64,000 bases of DNA from Microthrixaceae bacterium (GCA_020637195.1 JACJWK010000013.1:1-64000); one strand, 5' to 3'; numbered from the stretch's first letter, positions 7,801 to 16,667 are shown. Numbers and translations: made by a program. The notes: generated from the letters alone by a model not told the origin.

Positions 7801-9327
7801 CTAGTGCCGGGCCATCTCCGCGCCGGCCGGGTCGTGGGTCTGCTCGCCCTCGAGCCCGGGCGCGTGCGACCCGGTGAACTCGGGGTAGGCGAGCATGCCC
7901 ATCTCCGGCAGGTCGAGGCCCTCGAGCTCGTCGGCCTCGGTGCTGCGGATGCCGCCGTCCATGACCGCGTCCTGGACCCTGAAGAAGGCGTAGGCCACCC
8001 CGAAGATGACCGTGCAGATCACGATCACGCCGACGGCCTGGGCCGCGAGCTGGCGGGCGCCGTCGGAGACGTCGTAGAGGATGCCGGTCACGCCGGTGAC
8101 CTCGCTGCCGTTCCAGCCCGCGCCGTACTGGCCGTCGGCGAAGATGCCGACACAGAGCACGCCGAAGAGGCCGCCCACGCCGTGGACCGAGATGGCCCCG
8201 ACCGGGTCGTCGATCCGCCGGTTCTCGAAGAAGCCGCACGAGATCGGGATGAGGATGCCGGCGAGGATGCCGATGACCGCCGCCGCCCACGGCTGCACGA
8301 AGGCGCAGGGGGCGGTGATGGCCACGAGGCCGCCGAGCATGCCGTTCACCATCATCCCCGGGTCGGGCTTGCGGTCGCCGCGGCGCATCATGAAGAACAT
8401 CGCGGACGTCGCGCCGAACGCGGCGGCGATCGCGGTGTTCAGGGCGACGACGGCGAAGCGGGTGTCGGTGGCCGCGAACGTCGAGGCGGCGTTGAACCCG
8501 AACCACCCGAACAACAAGATGAACGTTCCCAGCATGGCCATGGGCACGTGGTGGCCCGGGATGGCCTTGGCGCGACCGTCCTCGTCGAACTTCCCGATGC
8601 GGGCCCCGAGGACGAGTGCCCCGGCCAGGCCGGCCACGCCGCCGACGGCGTGCACCACCCCCGACCCGGCGAAGTCCACGTAGCCCGCGCCCAGGTCGAG
8701 CGAGTTGCCGAGCTTCGCCAGCCAGCCGCCGCCCCAGGTCCAGGCCCCGAAGAGCGGGTAGTACACCGCACCGCAGAACAGGCCCCAGCCCACGAAGGCG
8801 CTCCACTTCCACCGCTCGGCCATGGCCCCGGTGGGGATGGTGGCGGTGGTGTCCATGAAGGCCACCATGTAGAGGAAGAAGGCCATGGCGCCGGCGGTGT
8901 AGAAGGCCTCGCCGCTGCCGCCCCAGCCCCCCTGCCACAGGAAGACCCAGTTGCCCGAGCCCAACAGGTTCGTGCCGGTGGCCTGGTCCATCCCGAGGAG
9001 CGGGAGGCTGTAGCCGCCGAACATCAGCGGGTAGCCGACGAGGAAGAACGCCACGAAGCCGAGGCCGAAGATGGCGAAGTTCGTCGAGACCACGTGGGAC
9101 GCGTGCTTGGCCCGGCAGAAGCCGGTCTCGACCAGCGCGAACCCGGCCTGCATGAAGATCACCAGGACGGCACCGAGGACGACCCACAGGAGGTTGAGCT
9201 GGATGCCGAGGTCGGTCACCGCGGCGACCGGGTCGACGTCCTGGGCCGAGGCGCCGCCCGCGGCCAGGAGCACGACGGCGGCGACGATGCCGGCGCCGAG
9301 GAGGAGGCGCTTGCGCACGGCCCTCAC
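7801..9327 (-). CDS. amt: Ammonium transporter 2 (Amt) with signal sequence
   Basis: The protein has 508 residues. Starting at GTG 9327 gives a basic start and a hydrophobic stretch ending GGASAQD, typical of actinobacterial Amt proteins with a cleaved leader. The frame is open further upstream, but that part has no membrane character. About eleven helices follow. The pore histidines lie in DFAGSGVVHAVGG and in GAISVHGVGG. A 65-residue cytoplasmic tail follows the last helix. No PII gene directly follows; a hairpin does. The upstream gap to the PII gene at 9645 is 317 bp, so it may have its own promoter. Confidence 0.92.
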   Translation of the reverse strand: MRAVRKRLLLGAGIVAAVVLLAAGGASAQDVDPVAAVTDLGIQLNLLWVVLGAVLVIFMQAGFALVETGFCRAKHASHVVSTNFAIFGLGFVAFFLVGYPLMFGGYSLPLLGMDQATGTNLLGSGNWVFLWQGGWGGSGEAFYTAGAMAFFLYMVAFMDTTATIPTGAMAERWKWSAFVGWGLFCGAVYYPLFGAWTWGGGWLAKLGNSLDLGAGYVDFAGSGVVHAVGGVAGLAGALVLGARIGKFDEDGRAKAIPGHHVPMAMLGTFILLFGWFGFNAASTFAATDTRFAVVALNTAIAAAFGATSAMFFMMRRGDRKPDPGMMVNGMLGGLVAITAPCAFVQPWAAAVIGILAGILIPISCGFFENRRIDDPVGAISVHGVGGLFGVLCVGIFADGQYGAGWNGSEVTGVTGILYDVSDGARQLAAQAVGVIVICTVIFGVAYAFFRVQDAVMDGGIRSTEADELEGLDLPEMGMLAYPEFTGSHAPGLEGEQTHDPAGAEMARH

Positions 9328-9590
9328 CCCGCTTCCGTCGTGGTGGCGGGCGGCGGGACGGTCGCCCCGAAGAAGTCGGCGTAGGCCGCCGACGTGAGCA
9401 GCACCCAGCTCGTGGGGATGCACCCGTCGACCGCCGGACATGGCGTTCGTGACATGGTTCCGGTTCCTTTCACGGGCCGCACCCTGCGGCCCGACGCGGG
9501 AACCTACGGACGGCGCGTTTCGCGTCCGTCGCCGGGCGGTGACCGTCTGCTTGCCGATCGCTGTCGCGTCGCTTTCGCCCCCCGGACGCG
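9328..9590. other. Intergenic gap upstream of amt2
   Basis: No credible gene is seen here. A TTCGTGAC motif (9446-9453) with nearby GTTC/TTTC elements loosely recalls the operator repeats at the other nitrogen genes. The phasing is imperfect, so I do not call an operator. Confidence 0.4.
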
Positions 9591-9626
9591 CACGAGGGGT
9601 GCGACCCGGAGGCCGCACCCCTCGTG
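9591..9626 (-). terminator. Hairpin downstream of glnK2
   Basis: A perfect 13-bp inverted repeat (9591-9603 with 9614-9626) lies 19 nt beyond the stop codon of the PII gene at 9645. It would end the amt3-glnK2 transcript before amt2. Confidence 0.7.
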
Positions 9627-9644
9627 GGTTCCGATCCCGAGCGC

Positions 9645-9983
9645 CTAGATGGCGTCGGCGCCCCGCTCGCCGGTCCGGATGCGGACCAGCTCGTCGACGT
9701 CGGCGAGCCAGACCTTGCCGTCGCCGATCTCACCGGTCGCCGCCGAGGCGACGATCGTGTCGACCACCTTGGCGGCGTCGGCCGGGTCGACGACCATCTC
9801 GAGCTTCACCTTGGGCACGAAGTCGATCTTGTACTCCGCACCCCGGTACGTCTCCGAGTGGCCGCCCTGGCGGCCGAAGCCGCGGACCTCCGACACGGTG
9901 ATCCCCACGACGCCGACCCCCTTGAGGGCGTCCTTCACGTCGTCGAGCTTGAAGGGCTTGATGATGGCGGTGACGAGCTTCAT
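9645..9983 (-). CDS. glnK: PII nitrogen regulatory protein 2
   Basis: The protein has 112 residues and is a complete PII protein. It has Tyr51 in the T-loop (RGAEYKIDF) and the nucleotide-binding signature GEIGDGKVW. ATG 9983 shares one base with the stop codon of amt3 (TGATG), so translation is coupled. A GTG one codon earlier is possible, but GGGAGGTG lies at a better distance from the ATG. The overlap fits a PII made in proportion to the Amt it gates. Confidence 0.95.
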   Translation of the reverse strand: MKLVTAIIKPFKLDDVKDALKGVGVVGITVSEVRGFGRQGGHSETYRGAEYKIDFVPKVKLEMVVDPADAAKVVDTIVASAATGEIGDGKVWLADVDELVRIRTGERGADAI

Positions 9984-11362
9984 CACTTCGCACCTCCCGT
10001 GCCGGTCAGCGCCGGCTCCGCGCCGGGCACGCCGGTCGGCATGCCGTGGCCCATCAACAGGTCAGGCCCGTAGCCGGCGTGGCCGTGCTCGAGGAAGTCG
10101 AGGCCCTCGAGCTCCTCCTCCGGCGACACCCGCAGGCCGATGGTGTGCTTGATGCCCAGGAACAGCAGGCCCGAGGTGACCACCACGAAGGCGAACACCG
10201 CGACCACGCCGATGACCTGGGTGACGAGCAGGTCGGCGCCGTCGCCGTAGAGCAGGCCGCCCTCGGTGGCGAGGAAGCCCACCGCCAGCGTGCCGAAGGC
10301 ACCGCACACGCCGTGCACCGAGATGGCACCGACCGGATCGTCGATCTTCAGCTTGTCGAAGAAGAACACGCTGAACACCACGATGACGCCGGCCAGGGCC
10401 CCGATGACCAGGGCGCCGACGTTGCTGACCGCCGCGCAGCCGGCGGTGATGCCGACGAGCCCGGCGAGCAGGCCGTTGGCGGTCATCGAGACGTCGGGCT
10501 TGCCGCCCTTGATCCAGATGGTGATCATCGCCGTCAGGGCGCCGGCCACTCCGGCGAGGGTGGTGGTCACCGCGATGGCACCGATGGCGCCGTCCGCGGC
10601 GAGCTCCGAGCCGGGGTTGAACCCGTACCAGCCCACGAGGAGGATGAACGTGCCCAGCACCGCGTACGGGATGCTGTGGGGCGGGATGGCCCGGGGCGTG
10701 CCGTCCTCGGCGTAGCGGCCGAGACGGGGGCCGAGCACGATCGCCCCCATGAGGGCGGCCCAGCCGCCGACGCTGTGGACGATGGTCGAGCCGGCGAAGT
10801 CCACGAACGGGGTCGAGAGCTGCGACAGCCAGCCGCCGCCCCAGTTCCAGTGCACCACGATCGGGTAGATCAGCGCGGTGATCACCAGGCTGTAGACCAC
10901 GTAGCTCTTGAACTTCGTCCGCTCGGCCATGGCGCCCGACACGATCGTCGCGGCCGTCGCGGCGAAGGCGACCTGGAAGATGAAGGTCACCGGCACCGTC
11001 AGCGTGCCGTACTGGGTGGCGCCGTCGCCGAGGAACCAGCCGCCGAGGCCGAAGAAGTCGTTGCCGTCGGCCCCGAACGCGATGGCGTAGCCCACCGCGA
11101 AGAAGGCCAGGGCCCCCACGCAGAAGTCCATCAGGTTCTTCATCATGATGTTGGCCACGCTCTTGGCCCGGGTGAGCCCGGCCTCCACCAAGGCGAAGCC
11201 GGCCTGCATGAAGATGACCAGCACGGCCGACAACAGGATGTAGGCGTTGTCCAGGTTGACCTGGACATCGGTGGCGGTCGGCTCCTGCGCGAAGGCAGGA
11301 GCCGCTCCCAACAACAGTGCGGCGGCCGCCACGCCGCCGCCGATCAAGATCTTTCGTCGCAT
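9983..11362 (-). CDS. amt: Ammonium transporter 3 (Amt) with signal sequence
   Basis: The protein has 459 residues. It starts at ATG 11362, where GGGGAG lies about 8 nt upstream and a leader (basic MRRK, hydrophobic core, AFAQE) follows. The earlier frame-open region has no supporting features. About eleven helices follow, with pore histidines in DFAGSTIVHSVGG and in GAISVHGVCG. The last codons overlap the PII gene at 9983, so this is an amt-glnK operon. A weak 11-bp-phased element (GTTAC at 11454, CTGAC at 11476) lies upstream. Confidence 0.95.
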   Translation of the reverse strand: MRRKILIGGGVAAAALLLGAAPAFAQEPTATDVQVNLDNAYILLSAVLVIFMQAGFALVEAGLTRAKSVANIMMKNLMDFCVGALAFFAVGYAIAFGADGNDFFGLGGWFLGDGATQYGTLTVPVTFIFQVAFAATAATIVSGAMAERTKFKSYVVYSLVITALIYPIVVHWNWGGGWLSQLSTPFVDFAGSTIVHSVGGWAALMGAIVLGPRLGRYAEDGTPRAIPPHSIPYAVLGTFILLVGWYGFNPGSELAADGAIGAIAVTTTLAGVAGALTAMITIWIKGGKPDVSMTANGLLAGLVGITAGCAAVSNVGALVIGALAGVIVVFSVFFFDKLKIDDPVGAISVHGVCGAFGTLAVGFLATEGGLLYGDGADLLVTQVIGVVAVFAFVVVTSGLLFLGIKHTIGLRVSPEEELEGLDFLEHGHAGYGPDLLMGHGMPTGVPGAEPALTGTGGAK

Positions 11363-11513
11363 GCTCAACACTCCCCGGGCCCGTTCGCAGGACCCGTCGC
11401 TTGTAGTCGGGGGCGACCGTAGGAGTGCCGGATTTCTCGACTGTGCGAGGCGCGTTACACAAGTCGTACTGGTTTCTGACGGCAATCTGTCGCGCCGGGT
11501 CGCCGGGCGCGCG

Positions 11514-11855
11514 TCAGAGCGCGTCGGCCCCCCGCTCGCCGGTACGCACCCGCGCGAGCCCGTCGAGGCGGCGGATCCAGACCTTGCCGTCGCCGATCTT
11601 GCCGGTGCGCGCGGCCCGCACCAGCGTCTCCACGACGTCGTCCAGCCGCTCGTCGGCGACCACCACCTCGAGCTCGACCTTGGGCACGAGGTCGACCACG
11701 TACTCGACGCCGCGGTACACGTCGGTGTGGCCGCCCTGGCGACCGAAGCCGTGGACGTCCGCCACCGTCAGGCCCGCGACGCCGGCGGCCCGGAGGGCCT
11801 CCTTCACGTCCTCGAGCACGAACGGCTTCACGACGGCGGTGACGAGGACGGGCAC
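11514..11855 (-). CDS. glnK: PII nitrogen regulatory protein 3, divergent paralogue
   Basis: The protein has 113 residues with the PII fold signatures, including GKIGDGKVWI near the C terminus. The T-loop is diverged (HTDVYRGVEYVVD) but keeps the modifiable tyrosine, here residue 52 because of one extra N-terminal residue. It is clearly less like the other two copies than they are like each other, so it may have a different partner. The gene starts 26 nt after the stop of the GlnR-like regulator and lies 151 nt upstream of amt3. Confidence 0.92.
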   Translation of the reverse strand: MPVLVTAVVKPFVLEDVKEALRAAGVAGLTVADVHGFGRQGGHTDVYRGVEYVVDLVPKVELEVVVADERLDDVVETLVRAARTGKIGDGKVWIRRLDGLARVRTGERGADAL

Positions 11856-11881
11856 GGCGGGCCTCCGGCGGCTGGACGGGC

Positions 11882-12376
11882 TCAGCGGCGCTCGAGCAGG
11901 TAGCCGCGGGAGCGGACGGTCGAGATCGTCAGCCCGACGGGGTCGAGGCGCCGGCGCAGCCGCAGGACGTGCACGTCCAGCGCGTTGCGCCCCGGCGCAC
12001 CCTCGGGCCAGCCCGCCCGGGCCAGCGCGTCGCGGCTGACCACCGCCCGGTAGCGGTCGACGAGCGCCCGCGTGAGCCGGGCCTCGACCGGGGGAAGGCT
12101 CACCCAGGCGTCGCCGAGGCGGAGCACGCCGTCCTCGTCGATCTCCGGCGGCGCCAGGCGGTCGGCCTGGGCCCGGCGCTCGACGCCCTCCACCCGGGCC
12201 CGCAGGTCCGCCTCGTCGGCCGGCAGGCGGATCCAGTCCTCGGGACCCCCGTCGACCACCGGCGGCGTGACGCCGCCCTCCACCAGGAGCAGGCGGGGCG
12301 CGCCCGTGGCCCGCAACTCGTCCAGTCGCTCCCGCTCGTGGGGCCAGCGAACCATGGCGACGTCGCAGTCGGGCAT
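11882..12376 (-). CDS. GlnR-like OmpR-family regulator with shortened receiver
   Basis: The protein has 164 residues. The last 95 form an OmpR/PhoB winged helix: the VSLPPVEARLTRALV start, a recognition region ending DVHVLRLRRRLDP, and the hairpin wing TVRSRGYLLER. The N-terminal 70 residues look like the second half of a receiver domain and lack a phosphoacceptor aspartate. GlnR of actinomycetes is an OmpR-type regulator with an atypical receiver that controls amtB-glnK. Position directly upstream of the PII/Amt genes suggests the same job, but sequence alone does not prove orthology. ATG 12376 is chosen; the open frame upstream runs antisense to nhaA. Confidence 0.75.
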   Translation of the reverse strand: MPDCDVAMVRWPHERERLDELRATGAPRLLLVEGGVTPPVVDGGPEDWIRLPADEADLRARVEGVERRAQADRLAPPEIDEDGVLRLGDAWVSLPPVEARLTRALVDRYRAVVSRDALARAGWPEGAPGRNALDVHVLRLRRRLDPVGLTISTVRSRGYLLERR

Positions 12377-12400
12377 GGCGGCGACCGTACGAGTCGACTG

Positions 12401-12439
12401 TTTCCAGCCGTTTTTCGCGTTCGTGAACGCTTCGTGAAC
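12401..12439 (-). promoter_or_regulatory. Four-unit 11-bp-phased operator between regulator and nhaA
   Basis: On the minus strand the half-sites TTCAC, TTCAC, GAAAA and GGAAA begin every 11 bp (12438, 12427, 12416, 12405). On the plus strand TTCGTGAAC appears twice (12420, 12431). The site ends 24 nt before the regulator start and about 50 nt before nhaA, so autoregulation and shared control of nhaA are possible. Confidence 0.55.
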
Positions 12440-12490
12440 GGCCCTCGGGGGCATTTGCCCCCCTGGCGAGGGGACCGCTTGACTCCCCGC

Positions 12491-13897
12491 ATGAGCACGC
12501 CCGCCCTCGACGAGCAGGCCGCGGACGGCGCCAAGCCCGTCAGCCGCCCGTGGAGCCAGTCCGACCGCTTCGTCCCCCGCACCTTCGTGCGCCCGGCCCA
12601 GCGCTTCATGGACCAGGAGGCGGCGGGCGGCATCGTGATGCTCGTGGCCGCGGTCGTGGCCATCGTCTGGGCCAACTCCCCGCTGGCCGACTCGTACGTG
12701 CGCCTGTGGGAGTCCCGCGTCGTGCTCGAGATCGGCGGCCTGGTCGACCTCTCGCACCTCGACCTGCGGGAGTGGGTCAACGACGGGCTGATGACCTTCT
12801 TCTTCTTCGTGGCCGCCCTCGAGATGAAGCGCGAGCTGTCCACGGGCGCCCTGAGCGACCGCAGGGCCGCGATGCTGCCCGCCGTCGCCGCCCTCGGCGG
12901 GATGCTCGTCCCCGCGGCGATCTACGCCGCGATCAACGCCGGCACCGAGGGCGCCGGCGGGTTCGGCATCCCCATGGCCACCGACATCGCGTTCGCCGTC
13001 GGCGTGGTCACGCTGCTCGGGCGCCGGGTGCCGATCGGGGCCCGCCTGTTCCTGCTCGCCCTCGCGATCGTCGACGACATCGGCGGGATCGTCGTGATCG
13101 CGATCTTCTACGCCGACGGCCTGTCGTTTCGGTGGCTGGCGCTCGCGGCCGGCGGCGTCGCGGTGGCCGCGGCCATGAACCGGGTCGACATCCGCTCGCT
13201 GGTCCCCTACGCCGTCGTCGGCGTCTTCACCTGGTACGCCCTGCTCCAGTCCGGGGTCCACTCGACGATCGCCGGCGTGGCCCTGGGCCTGCTCACGCCG
13301 GCGTGGCCCTACCGCTCCCCCCGCCGCTTCGCCCCCACCGCCCGGCGCATGGTCGACGACATCGAGCGGTCGTACCACTCGGCGGCGCTCACCACCGTCG
13401 ACGTCGAGCGCACCGAGTCCACGCTCGACGACATCGTGCGGCTGGCCCACGAGTCCACGTCGCCGCTCGAGCGCCTCGAGCACCGGCTCGGCCCCTGGAC
13501 CGCGTACGTGATCGTGCCGATCTTCGCCCTGGCCAACGCCGGCGTGGTGCTGAGCCGCGAGAGCATCGCCGACGCCGCCACCAGCACCGTGGGCCTCGGC
13601 ATCTTCCTCGGCCTCGTGGTGGGCAAGACCGTGGGCGTGTCGGCCGCCACCTGGCTGGCGGTCCGGTTCCGCCTGGGCGTGCTGCCCGACGGCACCACCT
13701 GGGGCCACGTGGTCGGCCTCGCCGCCACCGCCGGCGTGGGCTTCACGGTCGCGCTGTTCGTCACCGGCCTGTCGTTCGACAGCGCGGCGCTGACGAGCGA
13801 CGCCAAGATCGCCATCCTCGCCGCCAGCGTGGTGGCCGGGACGCTCGGCTACCTGCTCCTGCGGGCCGCGTCGGCCCGCCGGGAGGCGACCACCTGA
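12491..13897 (+). CDS. nhaA: Na+/H+ antiporter NhaA
   Basis: The protein has 468 residues. It contains the NhaA hallmark ALAIVDDIGGIVVIA, whose paired aspartates bind Na+/H+, the motif MTFFFFVAALEMKREL and the helix IPMATDIAFAVGV. About twelve membrane segments are present. A hydrophilic insertion of about 60 residues, with an ERSYHSAAL stretch, separates the halves and is longer than in the E. coli protein. NhaA exports Na+ in exchange for protons and supports pH and salt tolerance. ATG 12491 gives a hydrophilic N terminus before the first helix. The gene diverges from the GlnR-like regulator. Confidence 0.95.
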   Translation: MSTPALDEQAADGAKPVSRPWSQSDRFVPRTFVRPAQRFMDQEAAGGIVMLVAAVVAIVWANSPLADSYVRLWESRVVLEIGGLVDLSHLDLREWVNDGLMTFFFFVAALEMKRELSTGALSDRRAAMLPAVAALGGMLVPAAIYAAINAGTEGAGGFGIPMATDIAFAVGVVTLLGRRVPIGARLFLLALAIVDDIGGIVVIAIFYADGLSFRWLALAAGGVAVAAAMNRVDIRSLVPYAVVGVFTWYALLQSGVHSTIAGVALGLLTPAWPYRSPRRFAPTARRMVDDIERSYHSAALTTVDVERTESTLDDIVRLAHESTSPLERLEHRLGPWTAYVIVPIFALANAGVVLSRESIADAATSTVGLGIFLGLVVGKTVGVSAATWLAVRFRLGVLPDGTTWGHVVGLAATAGVGFTVALFVTGLSFDSAALTSDAKIAILAASVVAGTLGYLLLRAASARREATT

Positions 13898-13939
13898 AAT
13901 TCCGGCCCGTGGAGGCGCCCGACTAGCGTCGTCGGCGCC

Positions 13940-16186
13940 ATGAAGCGACTACCGATCAAGCCGCACGTCGCCGTCGTCATCCTCGGCGTCGCCATCGCCC
14001 TGTTCACCCTGGGCTCGGGCACCATCCCGATCTTCACCCAGTGGCACGACGAGTCCGACATCAGCCGCGAGGTGTTCGTCAACATCCCGGACGTGTTGAT
14101 CGTGGCCTTCTACACGGTCATCCCCATCATGATCGTGTACGGCGCGGTGCTGTTCAGCCAGCGGGTGCGCAACTGGGAGCGGGGCGCCCCCGACGACCGG
14201 CGCACCACCCCGAAGAACGTCCGCCGCCGCCTCGAGGACTTCCGCGCCGGCGTGTGGATGCAGACCCTGCTGCGCGACCCCGCCGCCGGCATCATGCACT
14301 CGCTGATCTACTTCAGCTTCCTGATCCTGCTGGCGGTCACCACCGTCCTCGAGATCGACCACCAGCTCCCCGAGGGCGCCAAGTTCCTCCACGGCAACAC
14401 CTACAAGGCGTACGCGGCCGTGGGCGACATCGCCGGGGCCCTCTTCCTCGCCGGCGTCGTGTGGGCCATCGTGCGCCGCTACGTCGCCCGGCCCTACCGC
14501 ATCCGCATCAAGACCAAGCCCGAGCACGCGGTGATCCTCGGCGTGTTCCTCGTCATCGGCGTCACCGGCTTCACCACCGAGGTCTTCCGCATCGCCGAGG
14601 AGGGCCGCCAGGGCTTCGAGAACTGGGCGGTGGTCAGCTACCCGGTGTCGGCCCTGTTCGACGACTGGGCCAGCGTGGGCACCGCCCACCAGGTGAGCTG
14701 GGTCCTCCACGTCCTCGCCTTCATCGCCTTCCTGGCCATCCTGCCCACCACGATGCTGCGCCACATGTTCACGTCGCCGATGAACATGTACCTGCGCGAC
14801 CGCGAGCGCCCGAAGGGCGCCATGAAGGCCATGCCCAACCTGATGGAGACCGAGCTCGAGAGCTTCGGGGCCAGCCAGGTGGCCGACCTCACCTGGAAGC
14901 AGCTGCTCGACACCGACGCGTGCACGATGTGCGGCCGGTGCACCTCGGTGTGCCCCGCCCACGCCACGGGCAAGCCCCTCGACCCCCGCGAGATCGTGCT
15001 GAAGACCGGCGAGGTCATGGCCGCCACCGGCCACCCGCAGGTGTCGCCCCCCATCGGGGTGGACGCCGAGATCACCGTCGACGCCGACTCCCTGTTCGAG
15101 CGCATCACCGCCGAGGAGGTGTGGTCCTGCACCTCGTGCAAGGCCTGTGACGAGATCTGCCCGGTCAACATCGAGATCCTCGACAAGATCCTCGACATGC
15201 GGCGCTACCTGTCGCTGATGGAGTCGAACTTCCCCACCGAGCTGGGCAACGCCTACCGCTCGATGGAGAATTCGTCGAACCCGTGGGGCATGGGCCAGGG
15301 CGAGCGGGCCGACTGGGCGAAGGGCCTCGACGGCGTCGCGGTGGTCGAGCCCAGCGACGCCTTCGACCACGAGTACCTCTACTGGGTGGGCTGCGCCGGC
15401 TCGTTCGACGACAAGAACAAGAAGGTCACCCAGGCCATGGCCAAGCTGATGCAGCGGGCCGGCATCGACTTCGCCATCCTCGGCCCGTCCGAGCTGTGCA
15501 CCGGCGACCCCGCCCGCCGCTCGGGCAACGAGTACATCTTCCAGATGCTGGCCATGCAGAACATCGAGACGCTGAACGGCATGGGCGTGAAGAAGATCGT
15601 CACCCAGTGCCCCCACTGCTTCAACACCTTGATGAACGAGTACCCCCAGCTCGGCGGCAACTACGAGGTGGTGCACCACAGCCAGTTCCTCGAGCACCTC
15701 GTGGCCGACGGCGCCCTCGACCTGTCGGGGGCCCGGCTCGACGAACGCCTCGTGTACCACGACTCGTGCTACCTGGGCCGCCACAACGACGTGTACCTGG
15801 CCCCCCGCAAGGTGATCGGCTCGCTCGGCGGCGTCGAGATCGTCGAGGCCCCCCGCAACGGCACCAAGGGCATGTGCTGCGGCGCCGGCGGCGCCCGCAT
15901 GTGGATGGAGGAGTCCATCGGCAAGCAGGTCAACGTCGAGCGCAGCCAGGAGCTCATCGCCACCGGCGCCAGCCGTGTCGCCACCGCCTGCCCCTTCTGC
16001 TACATCATGATCGACGACGGGGTGAAGGGCGAGGGCCTCGACGACGATGACGTGAAGGTGGCCGACATCTCCATGCACCTGCTCGAGGCCCTCGAGCGGG
16101 GCGAGGCGCCCGTCGCCGTGGCGAGCGCCGCGCCGGGCCCGTCGGCGTCGGAGGACGACGGCGGTGCTGCGCCGGTCGAGGAGTAG
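13940..16186 (+). CDS. EtfD/HdrD-like membrane Fe-S oxidoreductase
   Basis: The protein has 748 residues. About five membrane helices in the first 285 residues resemble the haem-b NarI-type domain. Two [4Fe-4S] motifs follow, CTMCGRCTSVCP (about residue 328) and CTSCKACDEICP (about 395). Two CCG-type domains come next, with CPHCFNTL and MCCGAGGARMW as landmarks. This is the plan of the actinobacterial EtfD family, which is thought to pass electrons from electron-transferring flavoprotein (fatty-acid oxidation) to the quinone pool. A heterodisulfide-reductase-like enzyme is the alternative. The tail after residue 715 is acidic and low complexity. A TAGCGT hexamer 10 nt upstream suggests a short or absent leader. 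Confidence 0.88.
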   Translation: MKRLPIKPHVAVVILGVAIALFTLGSGTIPIFTQWHDESDISREVFVNIPDVLIVAFYTVIPIMIVYGAVLFSQRVRNWERGAPDDRRTTPKNVRRRLEDFRAGVWMQTLLRDPAAGIMHSLIYFSFLILLAVTTVLEIDHQLPEGAKFLHGNTYKAYAAVGDIAGALFLAGVVWAIVRRYVARPYRIRIKTKPEHAVILGVFLVIGVTGFTTEVFRIAEEGRQGFENWAVVSYPVSALFDDWASVGTAHQVSWVLHVLAFIAFLAILPTTMLRHMFTSPMNMYLRDRERPKGAMKAMPNLMETELESFGASQVADLTWKQLLDTDACTMCGRCTSVCPAHATGKPLDPREIVLKTGEVMAATGHPQVSPPIGVDAEITVDADSLFERITAEEVWSCTSCKACDEICPVNIEILDKILDMRRYLSLMESNFPTELGNAYRSMENSSNPWGMGQGERADWAKGLDGVAVVEPSDAFDHEYLYWVGCAGSFDDKNKKVTQAMAKLMQRAGIDFAILGPSELCTGDPARRSGNEYIFQMLAMQNIETLNGMGVKKIVTQCPHCFNTLMNEYPQLGGNYEVVHHSQFLEHLVADGALDLSGARLDERLVYHDSCYLGRHNDVYLAPRKVIGSLGGVEIVEAPRNGTKGMCCGAGGARMWMEESIGKQVNVERSQELIATGASRVATACPFCYIMIDDGVKGEGLDDDDVKVADISMHLLEALERGEAPVAVASAAPGPSASEDDGGAAPVEE

Positions 16187-16667
16187 CGAGAGCCACGCGG
16201 GCGCCGGCGGCGGCGCCCGCGCCGGCGTCGTCGTGGCCGGCGACGACCCCGACGCCCTCGAGCTGATGGGCCGGCTCCTCGCCCCCCTGGGCGAGGAGGT
16301 CTCGCTGATCGGCGATACCGCCTCGGCGGTGGGGGCCGTGGCGGCCCGCCCGTGCAAGGTGCTGGTGCTGGCGTTCTCGGGGCCCGCCCAGCGGACGAAC
16401 CTGTCCGCGTTGGAGGCACTGCACCGCCAGTCCGACCCAACCGTCGTGTCCACGCCGGTGGTGGTGGTGGCCGACGACGAGCACCACGCGCTCGACGCCT
16501 GGCAGGCCGGCATCGACGACCACCTGGTGCGCCCCGTCCACGCCCACGACCTCGTCGGCGCCGTGCAGGGCGCCCTCGAGCGCACCGAGGCGCAGCGGGC
16601 CGACCACCGCCGCCAGGGCCTCAACCGGGCCCGCGCCGCGGCGCTCGCCGACCCCGACGACGACTGA
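16164..16667 (+). CDS. Degenerate receiver-domain (pseudo-response-regulator) protein
   Basis: The protein has 167 residues. Residues 20-140 follow the beta/alpha pattern of a receiver. The acidic pair is present (VAGDDPDALEL), but the phosphoacceptor position reads KVLVLAFSG with no aspartate. The usual Lys-Pro is Arg-Pro (LVRPVHAHDL). It therefore should not be phosphorylated in the ordinary way. No output domain follows. The GTG start lies inside the last 23 nt of the oxidoreductase gene, with GGAGGA 9 nt upstream, so the two are translationally coupled. Confidence 0.65.
   Translation: MLRRSRSSESHAGAGGGARAGVVVAGDDPDALELMGRLLAPLGEEVSLIGDTASAVGAVAARPCKVLVLAFSGPAQRTNLSALEALHRQSDPTVVSTPVVVVADDEHHALDAWQAGIDDHLVRPVHAHDLVGAVQGALERTEAQRADHRRQGLNRARAAALADPDDD

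Noticed and set aside
11454..11480. GTTAC / CGTAC / CTGAC at 11-bp steps upstream of amt3 as a GlnR box
   Set aside because: Only two of three half-sites fit, so it is mentioned with the gene but not called as an operator.
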